From NCBI GenBank assembly GCA_023375675.1, contig JALQBC010000007.1, positions 1,410,257 through 1,474,256 of the forward strand: 64,000 bases of DNA. The letters run 5' to 3'. Position 1 is the stretch's first letter. The number at the start of each line of letters is the position of its first letter. Position numbers and translations under genes: made by a program. The notes under the pieces are model-generated. The model saw nothing but the letters and a program-made list of their open reading frames with translations. It searched no databases and was not told the origin of the DNA. Of this stretch, positions 34,559 to 44,886 are shown in pieces. The DNA is from Cytospora piceicola. Its lineage: Eukaryota; Ascomycota; Sordariomycetes; Diaporthales; Cytosporaceae.

Positions 34559-36729
34559 ATGGCTTCTGCAACGCTTCCACTTGCGGCTACAGAAGCTCTT
34601 TCTAAACTTGCTCCATCGAGTGCTATCGATGCTGTGGCTCTGGCAGCCGCAACTGTCGGCTCGACAGTGTATTTATTCAGAAACGCAATCTGGAGTGACC
34701 CTTACTATCACTTGTGGTTCGATCGGCCTCAAATATTGGAAAATGGGGCTTCGGCCGAGGCACCCAAGTCGACGCGGGACGTGTCGCAAATGATACAAGA
34801 GCTGGCAAGTCGCAAGATCAGATTCACAGTTTTTTCTTCAATCAGTGCTGGGTAATTAACCAACCGGGGTAATAGGGTCTCGATGCAGTGATATTTTGGG
34901 GGTCACAATCTGGCACAGCCGAATTATTTGCGAACCGATTGGCGAGGGAATGCCAACTTCGATACGGCCTGAGAACTATGTCAGAAGACCTTTCTGACTA
35001 CGACCCCGAGACGATCGCAAAAGTCCCAGCTACCTGCCTGACAATCTTCATCCTATCAACTTTCGGCGAGGGTGATCCCAGCGACAACACGAGCGGCCTT
35101 TGGCAGTGGCTTCATAATACGACGCCAGCTCCATATCTGCCAAAACTGAGATACGTTGCCTTTGGTCTCGGGAATAGCAACTACAAATACTACAATCGCG
35201 TAGTAGATGTTGTCGTTTCCGCCTTGGACAAGGCAGGAGCGTCAAGTCTAATGCCTGTCGCCAAAGCTGATGACAGTAGTGGCGGCACCGAAGAGCATTA
35301 TCTGTCATGGAAGGATGAGCTTTTTGGGATGTTCAGAGAGAAACTAGGCTACAAGGAACAGGACTTGCCTTTCGTTCCTAGCATTGAAATAGCCGAGGAT
35401 GTCTCTCTTGACGTGGGTGAACTTCACGCGAGGGCACCTGTCATACAACCAGAGGCGAGAGGAATTGGCAAAGCAACAAACAAGAAGACGTCGCCTATTC
35501 ATGCCTTGACACTACGAAGCGCCAGGGAGCTTTTCAGGGGCTCGGACCGGAATTGTCTCGAGGTGGAATTTGATCTCACCAAGCACTCGGAGCTCCGATA
35601 CAAGACTGGAGATCATCTGGCCATATACCCTGTCAATCCTGATCACGAAGTTCAATTACTTGCGCGAGCCCTTGGCTTGCAAGACCGACTGGATACTCCG
35701 ATCACAGTCCAACCGCTCAATGGAGACGCCATGAGGTTGAGGTTGCCCAGTCCCACTACTGGCTCCATCCTCCTCAGTCGATCACTCGATATCTGCGGCC
35801 GTGTCTCTCGTGACACAATCCGCGGACTGATCCGCTTCGCGCCCTCAGATGATGCAAGGCAACTGCTGGCTTCTCTCGCCAATGACAAGGATGCATATGC
35901 AGCATTCGTGGGCAAGAACCACGTGAACTTTGGCCGATTACTTCACCTGGCTGCCCCGACCAGCGTCTGGACCGAACTCCCTCTAGCATACCTTATCGAA
36001 GGAATCCCTCCCATGAAGCCCCGCTACTATTCTATCTCTTCATCGCCAATGATTGCGCCAAAGCGGCCCTCTGTTATCGCCGTGGTTGAGAACACCACCA
36101 TTTCCACCAGCGACACGTCAGTTACTACTATACCCGGGCTAACCACAAACTACATTCTGCAGCTTTCCTCGGGTATGCAGATGCCGCAGTACTTGCCCGA
36201 GTTTCCACCACAGGTATTCGCCAGCGTGCGTCGTTCGAAGTTCAAGCCTCCCTTACTCAGCACCACGCCGCTTATCATGATCGGCGCAGGGACAGGTATC
36301 GCACCTTTCCGCGCCTTCATCCAAGAGCGCGAGCGGCAGAAGGCGGTGGGTAAGCCTATCGGTCGCATGCTGCTGTTCTATGGGTGCCGGCGACCGGATG
36401 AGGACTTTATTTTCCAGGAAGAGTTTGAGCACGCTGTCAACACTCTGGACGGTGCATTAGAGATTATCACTGCCTTTTCCCGGCCAGAAGGGAAACAGAA
36501 GAAGGCTTATGTGCAGGACCGAATTGCAGAAAGAAAAGAGGAGGTCTGCGACCTACTACACGATACAGCAACCATTTATATCTGCGGCAGGGCGAATATG
36601 GCAAGAGATGTAGGAAGAGTGGTTGCCGGGGCGATGATAACGAGAAACAATTGGGACGAGAGGGAAGGAAGAGATTGGGCAGACGCTGCGAGGAGAGGTA
36701 ATAAGTGGCTTGAAGATATATGGGGGTAG
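34559..36729 (+). CDS. NADPH-cytochrome P450 reductase (CPR)
   Basis: The main exon (to 36729) encodes a nearly complete reductase. In order: FMN/flavodoxin domain (IFWGSQSGTAELFANRLA, STFGEGDPSDN, FGLGNSNYKYYN), connecting/FAD domain with RYYSISSSP, and NADPH domain with GAGTGIAPFRAF, FYGCRRPDEDF and a terminal WLEDIWG. A small 5' exon from ATG 34559 (MASATLPLAATEALSK) holds the membrane anchor and linker (STRDVSQMIQEL). The splice junction is unclear: acceptors at 34874-34875 (AATAG) or 34887-34888 (GCAG) both fit, but the matching donors are weak (GTTTTT at 34829, or GTCGCA at 34809), so this intron needs transcript data. Total about 700 aa, normal for CPR. CPR passes electrons from NADPH to P450s at the ER. 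Fungi have a housekeeping copy; this one beside two P450s is probably dedicated to them. Confidence 0.9.
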
Positions 36730-37690
36730 GAATTATATCTACCTACCTAAGTAGGTATCAGCTTCAAAGACGCGGCGCTGTTTATATCGGTAAACACCCC
36801 AGGATCATGATCTTGAAGTATCCATCTCAGCATTCTCGAAGACATGTTTATTTGAAGTTCCAGTTCCCAAAGTAGTATTACCTTTCGATGCAAAATCTAG
36901 AACCAGTCACAGCGAGGGAGACAGACATCATGCTGCCCGCAGCGGTCGGTGGAAGCGTGCATGTTCTACGAACGGTTAGTCAGTAGGCCCATGCATGTCT
37001 TACAGATCCTGCTGTTCCTACCCTAGGGTAGCTCTCTAGCCGCACTAAGACAGAAATAAGTGCCATCTTCACAGACTGGACCGATGTGTTGAGGCGGACC
37101 ACAAAACTGGTCGTATCTCCAACGACGCACATCTGGCTCTTCGGTTTGCCTTCAATGTTATAGGAGACTGTGCCTCAGAAGCCTTTTGTAATACAACAGA
37201 AAGTTGTATTTGACTGTCTTGTTTCGAAATAGTTATCTGACGTCAACCGGCAGAATACACGAAACAACGCAGTCTGGGAATGAACATTATCGACATCTCG
37301 TTTCAATAATTTCGATAACCAGTGCAACGAAAATCTTCAAAGTCCCAGTGCCTGAAACCTAAAAGGAACTGCTACCGGTATTCAAAGAGAATATGCAATT
37401 ACGTGAGTAAGAAATGATATACAGTCTGTATATTCGTACCCGAGGTGAAACCGTAGTATATAGCTAATCTTTTGGAGGTCATATCGTGAGGTGACCTGGT
37501 GGTGGACGTAGAGTTATAACCAGAGGAATAATATTAAATAGGTAGGTTCTTATAGAGCAACTAGGAAGTGCTGACTGTATAAGAAGTTACGAGAATCTAT
37601 ATTAAAAATTACTATTCTCTTCAATCGTCTCACCTGATAAATCCGAGTATAACGATCACATCTATAACAACAATCCCCATTGATTTCTGA
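36730..37690. other. Intergenic region between convergent genes
   Basis: No gene seen between CPR and the UNC93-like gene. A CTACCTACCTAAGTAGGTA palindromic stretch lies at about 36740-36758 and TACCCTAGGGTA at 37019-37030. The last 250 bases are AT-rich. Confidence 0.55.
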
Positions 37691-39238
37691 TCACTCCCTG
37701 TCTCCATTGACCCTTTGTTTGCCTGGAATATCTCCGCCATCCTCGCACGGATAATTCACACCAAGGTCGGATTCGGTAAGTCTAATCTCGTGGCTCTCCT
37801 CCAGCTCCGACAGTACCACCCACGTCGGCGCAACGCTAAGTAGAAGAATCCCGAAATTTAACCCGATGCTAACAAAGTGGTTGACATTTGCTTCTGACTG
37901 CAAAGCCCAAGCGACTGTCTGGCCTAGCGCCTCAAATCCTCTCAGGATGCCCGTATGCCGCGATACCGAGGACAGGTCGGTGGTATACTGTCCCACGAGC
38001 CAGTACAGGAATTGCTGAAAGGCCTGTCCGGCAAAGGTCCAGAAAAAGATCAGCGCGTACGAAGCACCAAACCCGCCTTTGAACCAGTCAAATACCGGGC
38101 TAGGGTCCGAATCATAATACTGCTTCTGAAGGATGATGGCCCAGATCCATGTTCCCGTCAGGATGATGACAATAGCGGAGAAGCCAATCCGCGCGCGGGT
38201 CCTGATGTTGATGCTCTGACGGTCGAGGAGTGCGGCGATGATGAAGGAACTGAAAATGCCGGCGAAGTTGGTGAAGAATGAGGAGAAAGCCCGCGCCCGT
38301 ACGGTGAAGTAGGTCGTGAGCCAGGTGCTAAGAAGCCCGTTGTAGAAGTAGCTGATGAAGAAGGCAGGCAAGAGAAGAAGGATGCGGCGGGATCTTAGCA
38401 GGTCCCACACGGCCTTGAATTCTGCTCCCATCGTGGCTCCCGTGGACGCTACGACCCTAGTGCCGTCTTTACGCCAGACTTTCTCTGCGGGACTAAGGCA
38501 CATGGCGATTGGCAAGCCCAAGCACATGATGACAATAAAGGCGATGTAAGTCGACGTGCTCACGGAGCCGGAGCTAGATTTATCCGCGTTCAGGGCGAGG
38601 TTGATAGCCCCACCTAGCATGGGTCCCGAGGATTTTGCAACTTGCCATATAGCCAGGTAGAAAGCCCTGTCCTTTGGGCTGGGATAGCCGATGATGACGG
38701 CTGCCTCGGCGGCCCAGAAGAAGCCCGCGGACAATCCACATAGGGCACTGCCACAGAGCATAAACCACGAAACGGCGGAGGTGCTGTTGACATACAGACC
38801 CGCGCCGTAAATAGGGTATCCGATACTGCCAAGGGCTAGACCATATTTCAGGCCGATGCGGTTGTTGATAGCACCGGCAGCAATGCAGACGATGAAGAAC
38901 AAGCCGTACACGAGTGCGTTGGCGCCCGACACAGCGTAGGGTTCTGCTGCTCCCCCGGCGCCCAGGTTGTTGAGAGCATCCCACATGCCCGGCGCTGTGA
39001 AGGATACGCCGGAGGCTACAAGGATCTGGAAGGGGACGGATCGGAAGATCGAAGCGGCCTCACTGGGCCGGGGAGGGGCGGAGCCATGTTCGCTGTCGTG
39101 CTCTGCAGTGTTCTGCTCGATCGGTTGGTTCCCCATGCTGGCGGCGGTGCTGGCTGTGCATGTAAACAAAGTTCCGTAATGGCCGAGGTGGTTGCTGTCT
39201 GTGCTGCCTCTCAAAGCTTGTGATTCTGGAGTGTCCAT
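37691..39238 (-). CDS. UNC93-like major facilitator protein
   Basis: Single minus-strand exon of 515 aa from ATG 39238; an internal ATG before GNQPIEQ is an alternative start. About 11-12 hydrophobic segments. The N-terminal membrane block FTAPGMWDALNNLGAGG, the ANALVYGLFFIVCIAAGAI helix, GYPIYGAG and SAGFFWAAEAAVIIGYP are typical of the UNC93-like (former DUF895) fungal MFS group. The end is a hydrophilic tail. Some relatives lie in secondary-metabolite or iron-related loci, but transport activity of the group is poorly known. It is a second candidate exporter or importer for the cluster. Confidence 0.9.
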   Translation of the reverse strand: MDTPESQALRGSTDSNHLGHYGTLFTCTASTAASMGNQPIEQNTAEHDSEHGSAPPRPSEAASIFRSVPFQILVASGVSFTAPGMWDALNNLGAGGAAEPYAVSGANALVYGLFFIVCIAAGAINNRIGLKYGLALGSIGYPIYGAGLYVNSTSAVSWFMLCGSALCGLSAGFFWAAEAAVIIGYPSPKDRAFYLAIWQVAKSSGPMLGGAINLALNADKSSSGSVSTSTYIAFIVIMCLGLPIAMCLSPAEKVWRKDGTRVVASTGATMGAEFKAVWDLLRSRRILLLLPAFFISYFYNGLLSTWLTTYFTVRARAFSSFFTNFAGIFSSFIIAALLDRQSINIRTRARIGFSAIVIILTGTWIWAIILQKQYYDSDPSPVFDWFKGGFGASYALIFFWTFAGQAFQQFLYWLVGQYTTDLSSVSRHTGILRGFEALGQTVAWALQSEANVNHFVSIGLNFGILLLSVAPTWVVLSELEESHEIRLTESDLGVNYPCEDGGDIPGKQRVNGDRE

Positions 39239-40423
39239 TGGCACCTACATATATATATACAATATAGATGTAAGTACATATTAAACGCGCAAGTATGAGT
39301 TCGGTCGTCTTACGTATATCAATCCCCGAAAGTTCGAAAACAAGTACAGGGCCGGTTATTTATTACGCTATAACAATGCATCTGCCAGGAGAAATGTGAA
39401 ATCACCAGTTAACGTCCACGCCGCCTGTCCAATCGAACCAGTCACGCAATTGAGACCCACTATAAGCTGCTTAGAAGGGAAACTTTCTTCATTTTAGCAT
39501 TAATGTATCTATAAGCTCATTACTTTAAACAACCTTGCTACCTTACACTAAACAGTACCGTCGATTTATACTAGCTTTAAATATATTATTTATAAGCAAG
39601 GTGTTTGAAACCTACATTATTATCAAGTCTTATAGCATTTATTAGCTAGCTTATTAAATGTCTATATATTATTAAGGTAAGCAGACTTAAGGTTAAGGCT
39701 ATATATAAACTTTTTAATTTTATAATTATATATTTAAGTCTACCTACTTAAGTACCTAAGCTATATTAAATCTAGCTGTTTAAATTACAGTTATAAGGTT
39801 ATAAATATAACTAAAGATATATAACTTTAAAAGCCTACTTAAGTATATATGCACTTTGCTTAATGTATAACAGGCAGGCGTACCGTAACCCTAAGTATAA
39901 TCTGAAACTGTTAGTTGCACTTACAACCCGGATACAGCAGGTGAGCCGAATAACGCTAGGTAAATGTAGATAGATATTTGCAGTCAGCTTATAAAGGTGG
40001 GTCCAAGTTTGAACAAAGATACCTAGGTAATGAATCTGGGTGGCTCGATGCCTGCATATGCGGGAGACTACTGTGGTAAAGGAATGCGGCGGGGTCTACT
40101 ACTACGAAATGTCCTATTGGATGTTGTTGTTGTTGGATGTTCTTGTTGGATGTTATTCCAGAGTTGGTCAGAACCAACAGAACCAACATACATGTGAAGC
40201 AACAATCTATCAGGTGCATACTTACGTAGTCTTTTTTCCATTTTATTTATATACCTTACTTAAGTCTTGACTTGAGCCAGGGTTCAGCACTTCTGGAGCA
40301 AACTCCTCTGCGCAAAGCTGCCGACTTCATCATCACTTTTCTTCTAGCCTTCGTCCAGCCTCAGCCTCACCTTTACTTTTGAAGATCTTTTTAGAGACCT
40401 AAACTTGGAAACATCTGGCGAAC
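39239..40423. other. Divergent intergenic region with an AT-rich island
   Basis: Promoter region for the outward-reading UNC93-like and SDR genes. The middle (about 39490-39900) is a sharply AT-rich island, mostly TA-rich words with CTTAAG and AGCTT, resembling the RIP-like telomeric zone. No readable coding relic is visible. The last ~130 bases are pyrimidine-rich leader of the SDR gene. Confidence 0.6.
39490..39900. repeat. Isolated AT-rich island, possible RIP-degraded insertion
   Basis: About 400 bases of very AT-rich sequence with few CA or TG steps sit between normal-composition DNA. This resembles the right-hand subtelomere and suggests a small decayed transposable element. No terminal repeats were identified. 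Confidence 0.5.
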
Positions 40424-41457
40424 ATGGCATCAACGCCACCTTCATACACCAAGCTGACCCATTCGGCCACTTACCCCGCTATTGACCCAGCCCAGCCAGG
40501 CCTCTCCACCGCCGACAAAATTGTGGTAATCACGGGTGCGTCGGGAGGCATTGGTCGAGCTACAGCCAAGTCCTTTGCGGCGTCAGGCCCACGCGCTCTG
40601 GTCCTCCTTGGTCGCCGCTCCAAGGCCCTGGCCGAGACAGCAGCGGTTGTGCGGTCTAACCATGGGGGCTCCGACCTGGTCATCCAGACTTACGAGGTCG
40701 ATTTGTGCGATGCCCAAGGCGTCCGCGCGGTGGCCGACAAGATAGTAGGCGACCTAGGCGGCATCGACATCCTGGCTCACTGCGCTGGCGTCCTGGCCCC
40801 CGTCGTGCCCTTGCTCGAAGCCGACCCGGCGACATTCCTCGACGGATATAAGTCTACCATTGTGGGCACCCTGGCCGTGGCTCAAGCCGTCGTCCTGGCC
40901 AATAAGAAGAGCCTGAGCCGCGACGCTGGCAAGGAAATCACCTTTCTACACCTTACCACGGCTGGCATCCTGTTCCCTCCTTTCCCCGGGATGGGCGCCT
41001 ACGTCAGCAGCAAAATGGCCGCTGTCAAGCTGATGCAGGCCTTTGCCGCCGAGAACCCTCACGTGCGCCTTCACCACGTGCATCCAGGATTCCTTGATAC
41101 AGCAATGTCTACCCAGTTGTCAAAAAGTGTTCAACTGCCATTTTCATTCGATGACAGTGAGTATCTGTACATTTCCAAAGTTGCCCGTCCGCGATCATTT
41201 TATGTTGACGACCCTGACTGACCACCTTCACTTTTCCCCCTCGCGTAGTTTCTCTTCCATCCGACTTTCTTGTCTGGGTTGCTTCCCCCGAGGCCAGCTT
41301 CCTGAACGGCAAGCTCGTGTTTTCCGCTTGGGACGTGGAGGAGCTCAAGGGCCGCAAGAAGGAGATCGTTGGTGGGCCACCTGGAACTGGCGAGCTCTGG
41401 CTTGGTTTCCAGGGGTTCCCGCGATTCATCGCGGGCAACCCTTTGCCAGGTAAATAA
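40424..41457 (+). CDS. Short-chain dehydrogenase/reductase (SDR)
   Basis: Two exons, 40424..41156 and 41249..41457, joined across a 92-bp intron (GTGAGT...GCGTAG) as FDD|ISLPSDF, give 313 aa. N-terminal Rossmann fold with TGASGGIGRATAKSFA, the HCAGVL (NAG-type) motif, LTTAG with the likely catalytic region, and the YxxxK active site as GAYVSSK. PGFLDTAMS follows as in classical SDRs. The C-terminal part (LVFSAWDVEELKGRK) is like fungal SDRs with a short extra tail. It would oxidise or reduce an alcohol/ketone with NAD(P). It is the last redox enzyme of the metabolic run and divergent from the UNC93-like gene. Confidence 0.92.
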
Positions 41458-42800
41458 ATAGATAGTTAGTTACGTCCGGAGACTCTAAGCCTGCAGGGCT
41501 AACCTGATAGAGAATCTATATTATTTCCTCATACCAGTATACATTGCCTCGTTAAAACTTGTGCAAAATGCCTCAACTTCGGCGCGAACCTGATACTTAC
41601 TTGTATGCCCGACAAAAATAAACTTAGGGAGTACCACTTTAACTTAACGAAACCTAGATAATATCCACACCCTTTTCTTCAAAATCGAAGACTTGTAGCT
41701 TGTGGGCGAAGTGTAGCGTTGGCCATGGGATGCCCAATCAGCGCTTACGAAGATAGCCTCTGTGTTTTTCCTTAGAGACGGTCTGAACTATAGTTAGGGC
41801 AGAGTCAAAACTCTAGAGCCATATCATACTCCTACAACCCAGTGACATATAATATAAGCTGTTTTGATGAGTAATAAATAGTCTTCCATGATATATACTC
41901 GTTCGACTCGCACCTTACATGATAATAGGAGGTTCGGCCGTGGTCGATGTCGTCGTTGGCTTTGGGATCATGCCCACGCCAATTGCCCAACCATTACGAC
42001 CAGTTTCTTCAATCAACTCGTTCGCAACGTCCAACCTTTTCTTGTATTTGTGCGGTCGCCCGGTAGCCTTCAACAAGTGACCGTGTATCACGAAGCTGTC
42101 AGTAGTAGATTCCGTCACCGCTAACAACCCCACTGAACCAGCCCAAAGCGTTATTATGAGCACCTGACCAATTCGTATCGCGTTGCTGACCAGAGCTGTT
42201 GTCCAGCTCTCCAGTTTGTGTTGGTATCGAGCCATTGGCCGGAAGTAACTGTCTTCAGGTGGTCAACCTTGCCTTTAATCCTAACCCACCGATCTTTATT
42301 GAGCAGCATCAAGCCTTGAAAGGTCTCTATATATATACCAGGCTCAGACGCCTTGAACTACCTTGGCTTGGTCTCAGGCAAATATTGAGCCGAGCAATTA
42401 TATCAAACTAGAAGTACTATTTAAGTATGCTACTCGACCAAATCAAGACGTCTGGAACATAGGAGAATAAAACGTCTGTGCGGTTAAGGTGTAAGCGCTT
42501 GCAGTAAACCCGATAGCGTCAAAATGCAGGTAAATCAAAAAGGGAAGTAAATGTAATTCTTTTTACTAGAAACAAGCGCATTGCTCCCGCCAGATGTTTC
42601 GTCTTATAGTTATCGGCTAAAGGTTGTGAGATGCAAAACCTCCGTTAATGAGCAATCCAGTGCTACGTAAGAAGGAAATCCAATAAATTCATGCGTAGGC
42701 TAGCTCGTATATTGTTCGGCACTGATGCCTACCCTAGGGTAGGTTGCTAACCTAGACTACCCGTTCGACTCTCCTTGATACTTGCTGTGTGTACTAGAGT
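41458..42800. other. Intergenic region, 1.3 kb
   Basis: No firm gene. A minus-strand open frame at 41915-42235 (106 aa, with one hydrophobic segment) is possible but unrecognised. TACCCTAGGGTA palindrome at 42730-42741. Confidence 0.5.
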
Positions 42801-43937
42801 TTAAGCATCAACTACACCAGGGATCGGATTACGGACACTTTTCTTGCCGAACTCCTCGAGAAACTTGTTGACCTCATCCTTAGTGCTATTCCAGAGACTA
42901 TCGACAAAGGTATACTCTGTCTGGTGGAACCCGAACTGCATCTCAATATCCTCGTAAGAAGCCTTCTTGATAGTATATTCGACCATTTTGCCAGAGACCC
43001 TGTACCAGATGATTCGGATGGCTGTGCGGAGACTAGTTAGTGGCAAGAATCACCTTGTTGAAAAAAAGTGACCAGGTAAGGGAACCGAACGTACAGCCTT
43101 TGACTTCTTGGGTCACATCGTCCCAAGTGAACACATTGAAAAAAGACCAGACTGATTTGTCCTGAACATGATCTTTGCTCTCGATGATGATGTCCGAGAG
43201 AGCTTTCAAGACAGATTCAATTGAGTCTGAGATCCCCTTGACCGTCGTGATGCCTGCCAGAAGGTCCCTGAGTAGCCGAGTGTGGAACTCGGCTTTTTTG
43301 ACCTTGATATCGTAATTCGAGGTGTCGTCGTGAGAGAGGTTGATCCTTTCGATAACAGTTCTCAGCTCGTCTAGTCCGACACAGCCACACCTCTCCATAG
43401 GACTTACCAGCCACAGGCACCCTCGGTCATGATAGTATCAACAACCTTGACACGATAGTCGGAGCGCTTAAGCTGCGACTCCAAGCTCATATCAGTAGGA
43501 AGACTTCCTCTATCCTTCTGGATCCTGGTCTGGATCCCGGAATGAATATCTAGCCTATAGTTGAACCAAAGTCAGTAGGTACTTCTTTTGAGATGAGTTG
43601 CTTCGGTCACATTTCGGGAGCGAAGGCTCTGTCAAGAGCCAGTTTAGATGATTGAGCTGCGGGACAGACTGTAAGGAGGATAAAAAATCTCTTGAATGAC
43701 ACACCAGCGATGGGTCAGATCAATGCATTCTTCAACCTGCTTGATACGCTTCTCATGGCCTGGGGGGATGTTGTTGGTCTTGATGTTGATGTAGTTGATG
43801 GTGTTGGGTTCATTCTTCCCCATGTCTTCCTCGCTAACATTTTGGGGATCGCCGAAGGAAGGAAGAGGGAGGAGGACAGGAATTCCCTTGACTGATGCAA
43901 TAAGGTTGCGACCATGAGCTTCTTTCTGGAGAGACAT
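42801..43937 (-). CDS. Unrecognised protein A, probable paralog of the divergent gene at 44887
   Basis: Four minus-strand exons: 43937..43705, 43554..43408, 43345..43095 and 43021..42801, giving 283 aa; introns of 150, 62 and 73 bp, all GT..AG and in frame. No signal peptide or membrane segment. The N-terminus has a hydrophobic strand (IPVLLPLPSFGDP), the middle is mostly helical and charged (LLRDLL, SIESVLKALSDIIIE), and the C-terminal third looks beta-rich then helical (SIRIIWYRVSGKMVEYTIKK ... STKDEVNKFLEEFG). The last two introns split a Trp codon (TG|G, after ACG) and precede (S)IRII in phase 1, just as in the neighbouring gene B. I do not recognise the family and assign no function. Confidence 0.75.
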
Positions 43938-43961
43938 GGTGGTGTTTTAGGAGCTTTCCCT

Positions 43962-43996
43962 TGTGATGCTGTGATGCTGTGATGCTGTGATGCTGT
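43962..43996. repeat. Tandem 8-bp repeat in gene A leader
   Basis: TGATGCTG is repeated four times in a row, about 25-60 bases upstream of the gene A start codon. Likely a microsatellite in the 5' leader or promoter. Confidence 0.85.
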
Positions 43997-44179
43997 AAAG
44001 AGATATTCTGATGGTAACGGAGGGTAGATTCTATGATTTAAGCGGTTCTATTCGTATCTTATGTATTGATTACTTCCCTGTGGAAGCACTTGGACTTCAC
44101 ATGAGCGATTAGTACCAGGCAACAACCGACGAAACGTTTATCAACCGCCTTATCCCCTGTGTTAAATGTTTTAGCTAGG

Positions 44180-44590
44180 AATTAAGCCACACTCGTCATA
44201 TTCAGCTACTATATGTGCATAGTCTAGTCTATTTCTGTACTCTAGCTACGACCTTGTATCTGTATAAAGCAATAGTATGCACGCCTTATCTCCCTCAACC
44301 TAAAGCGCCTAGCGTTATCAGATATCTTTCAGCTAATATTTAAGCCATAGTCGTTATATTCAGCTACTATATGTATATAGACTATTCCAGTTCTGTGCTC
44401 TAGCCGTAGCTCGTATCTATATCCGCGATAATAACCATGCTTATCTTACCTACCTCCACATGAAGCGCCTACTTTCAGTTAATATTTAAGCCATCGTCGT
44501 CATATTCAGCTACTATATGTGCATAGTCTAGTCCAGTTCTGTGCTCTAGCTGCAGCTTGTATCTATATGCGCGATAATTTGATAAACCCG
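44180..44590. repeat. Three direct copies of a ~150-bp repeat
   Basis: Copies begin near 44182, 44340 and 44486, each starting TTAAGCCA and containing CATATTCAGCTACTATATG, CAGTTCTGTGCTCTAGC and a GTATCTATAT stretch. Spacing is about 158 and 146 bases. Copies differ by scattered substitutions, mostly transitions. Located in the divergent promoter between genes A and B. Confidence 0.85.
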
Positions 44591-44886
44591 CTCATATCTG
44601 CATACACGATTGCAAACATGCTCATCTGACCTGCCTCTACCCAAAGAGCCAAGTACAGGCAAGGATATCTCGGCATTAATAATCCCATTCAGTTAGTCGG
44701 CGGGTTCAGGATAAATTGATTGTGGCAATGCTTGGATGCCGGTGTATTATTCACGCTTTACTGTATGCATTACATTCCAGACTAGGAATCATATGATATC
44801 AACATACTACTTTACAAGGAGCTGTGCACTCGTGTTTTGACACTTCATCGTCTTCCATCGCTTCTTCATCACTGGACCGTTCCAAC

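Larger units (their letters stand above)
43938..44886. promoter_or_regulatory. Shared upstream region of the divergent gene pair
   Basis: A 949-bp interval between two outward-reading related genes. It includes four tandem 8-bp units near gene A and three ~150-bp repeats in the centre. It must hold both promoters; no element is proven. Confidence 0.6.

Noticed and set aside
18034..41457. Complete biosynthetic gene cluster with a backbone synthase
   Set aside because: No PKS, NRPS, terpene synthase or prenyltransferase motif was seen on either strand.
41915..42235. 106-aa minus-strand frame with one hydrophobic segment
   Set aside because: No homology recognised and no supporting context; left as a possibility only.
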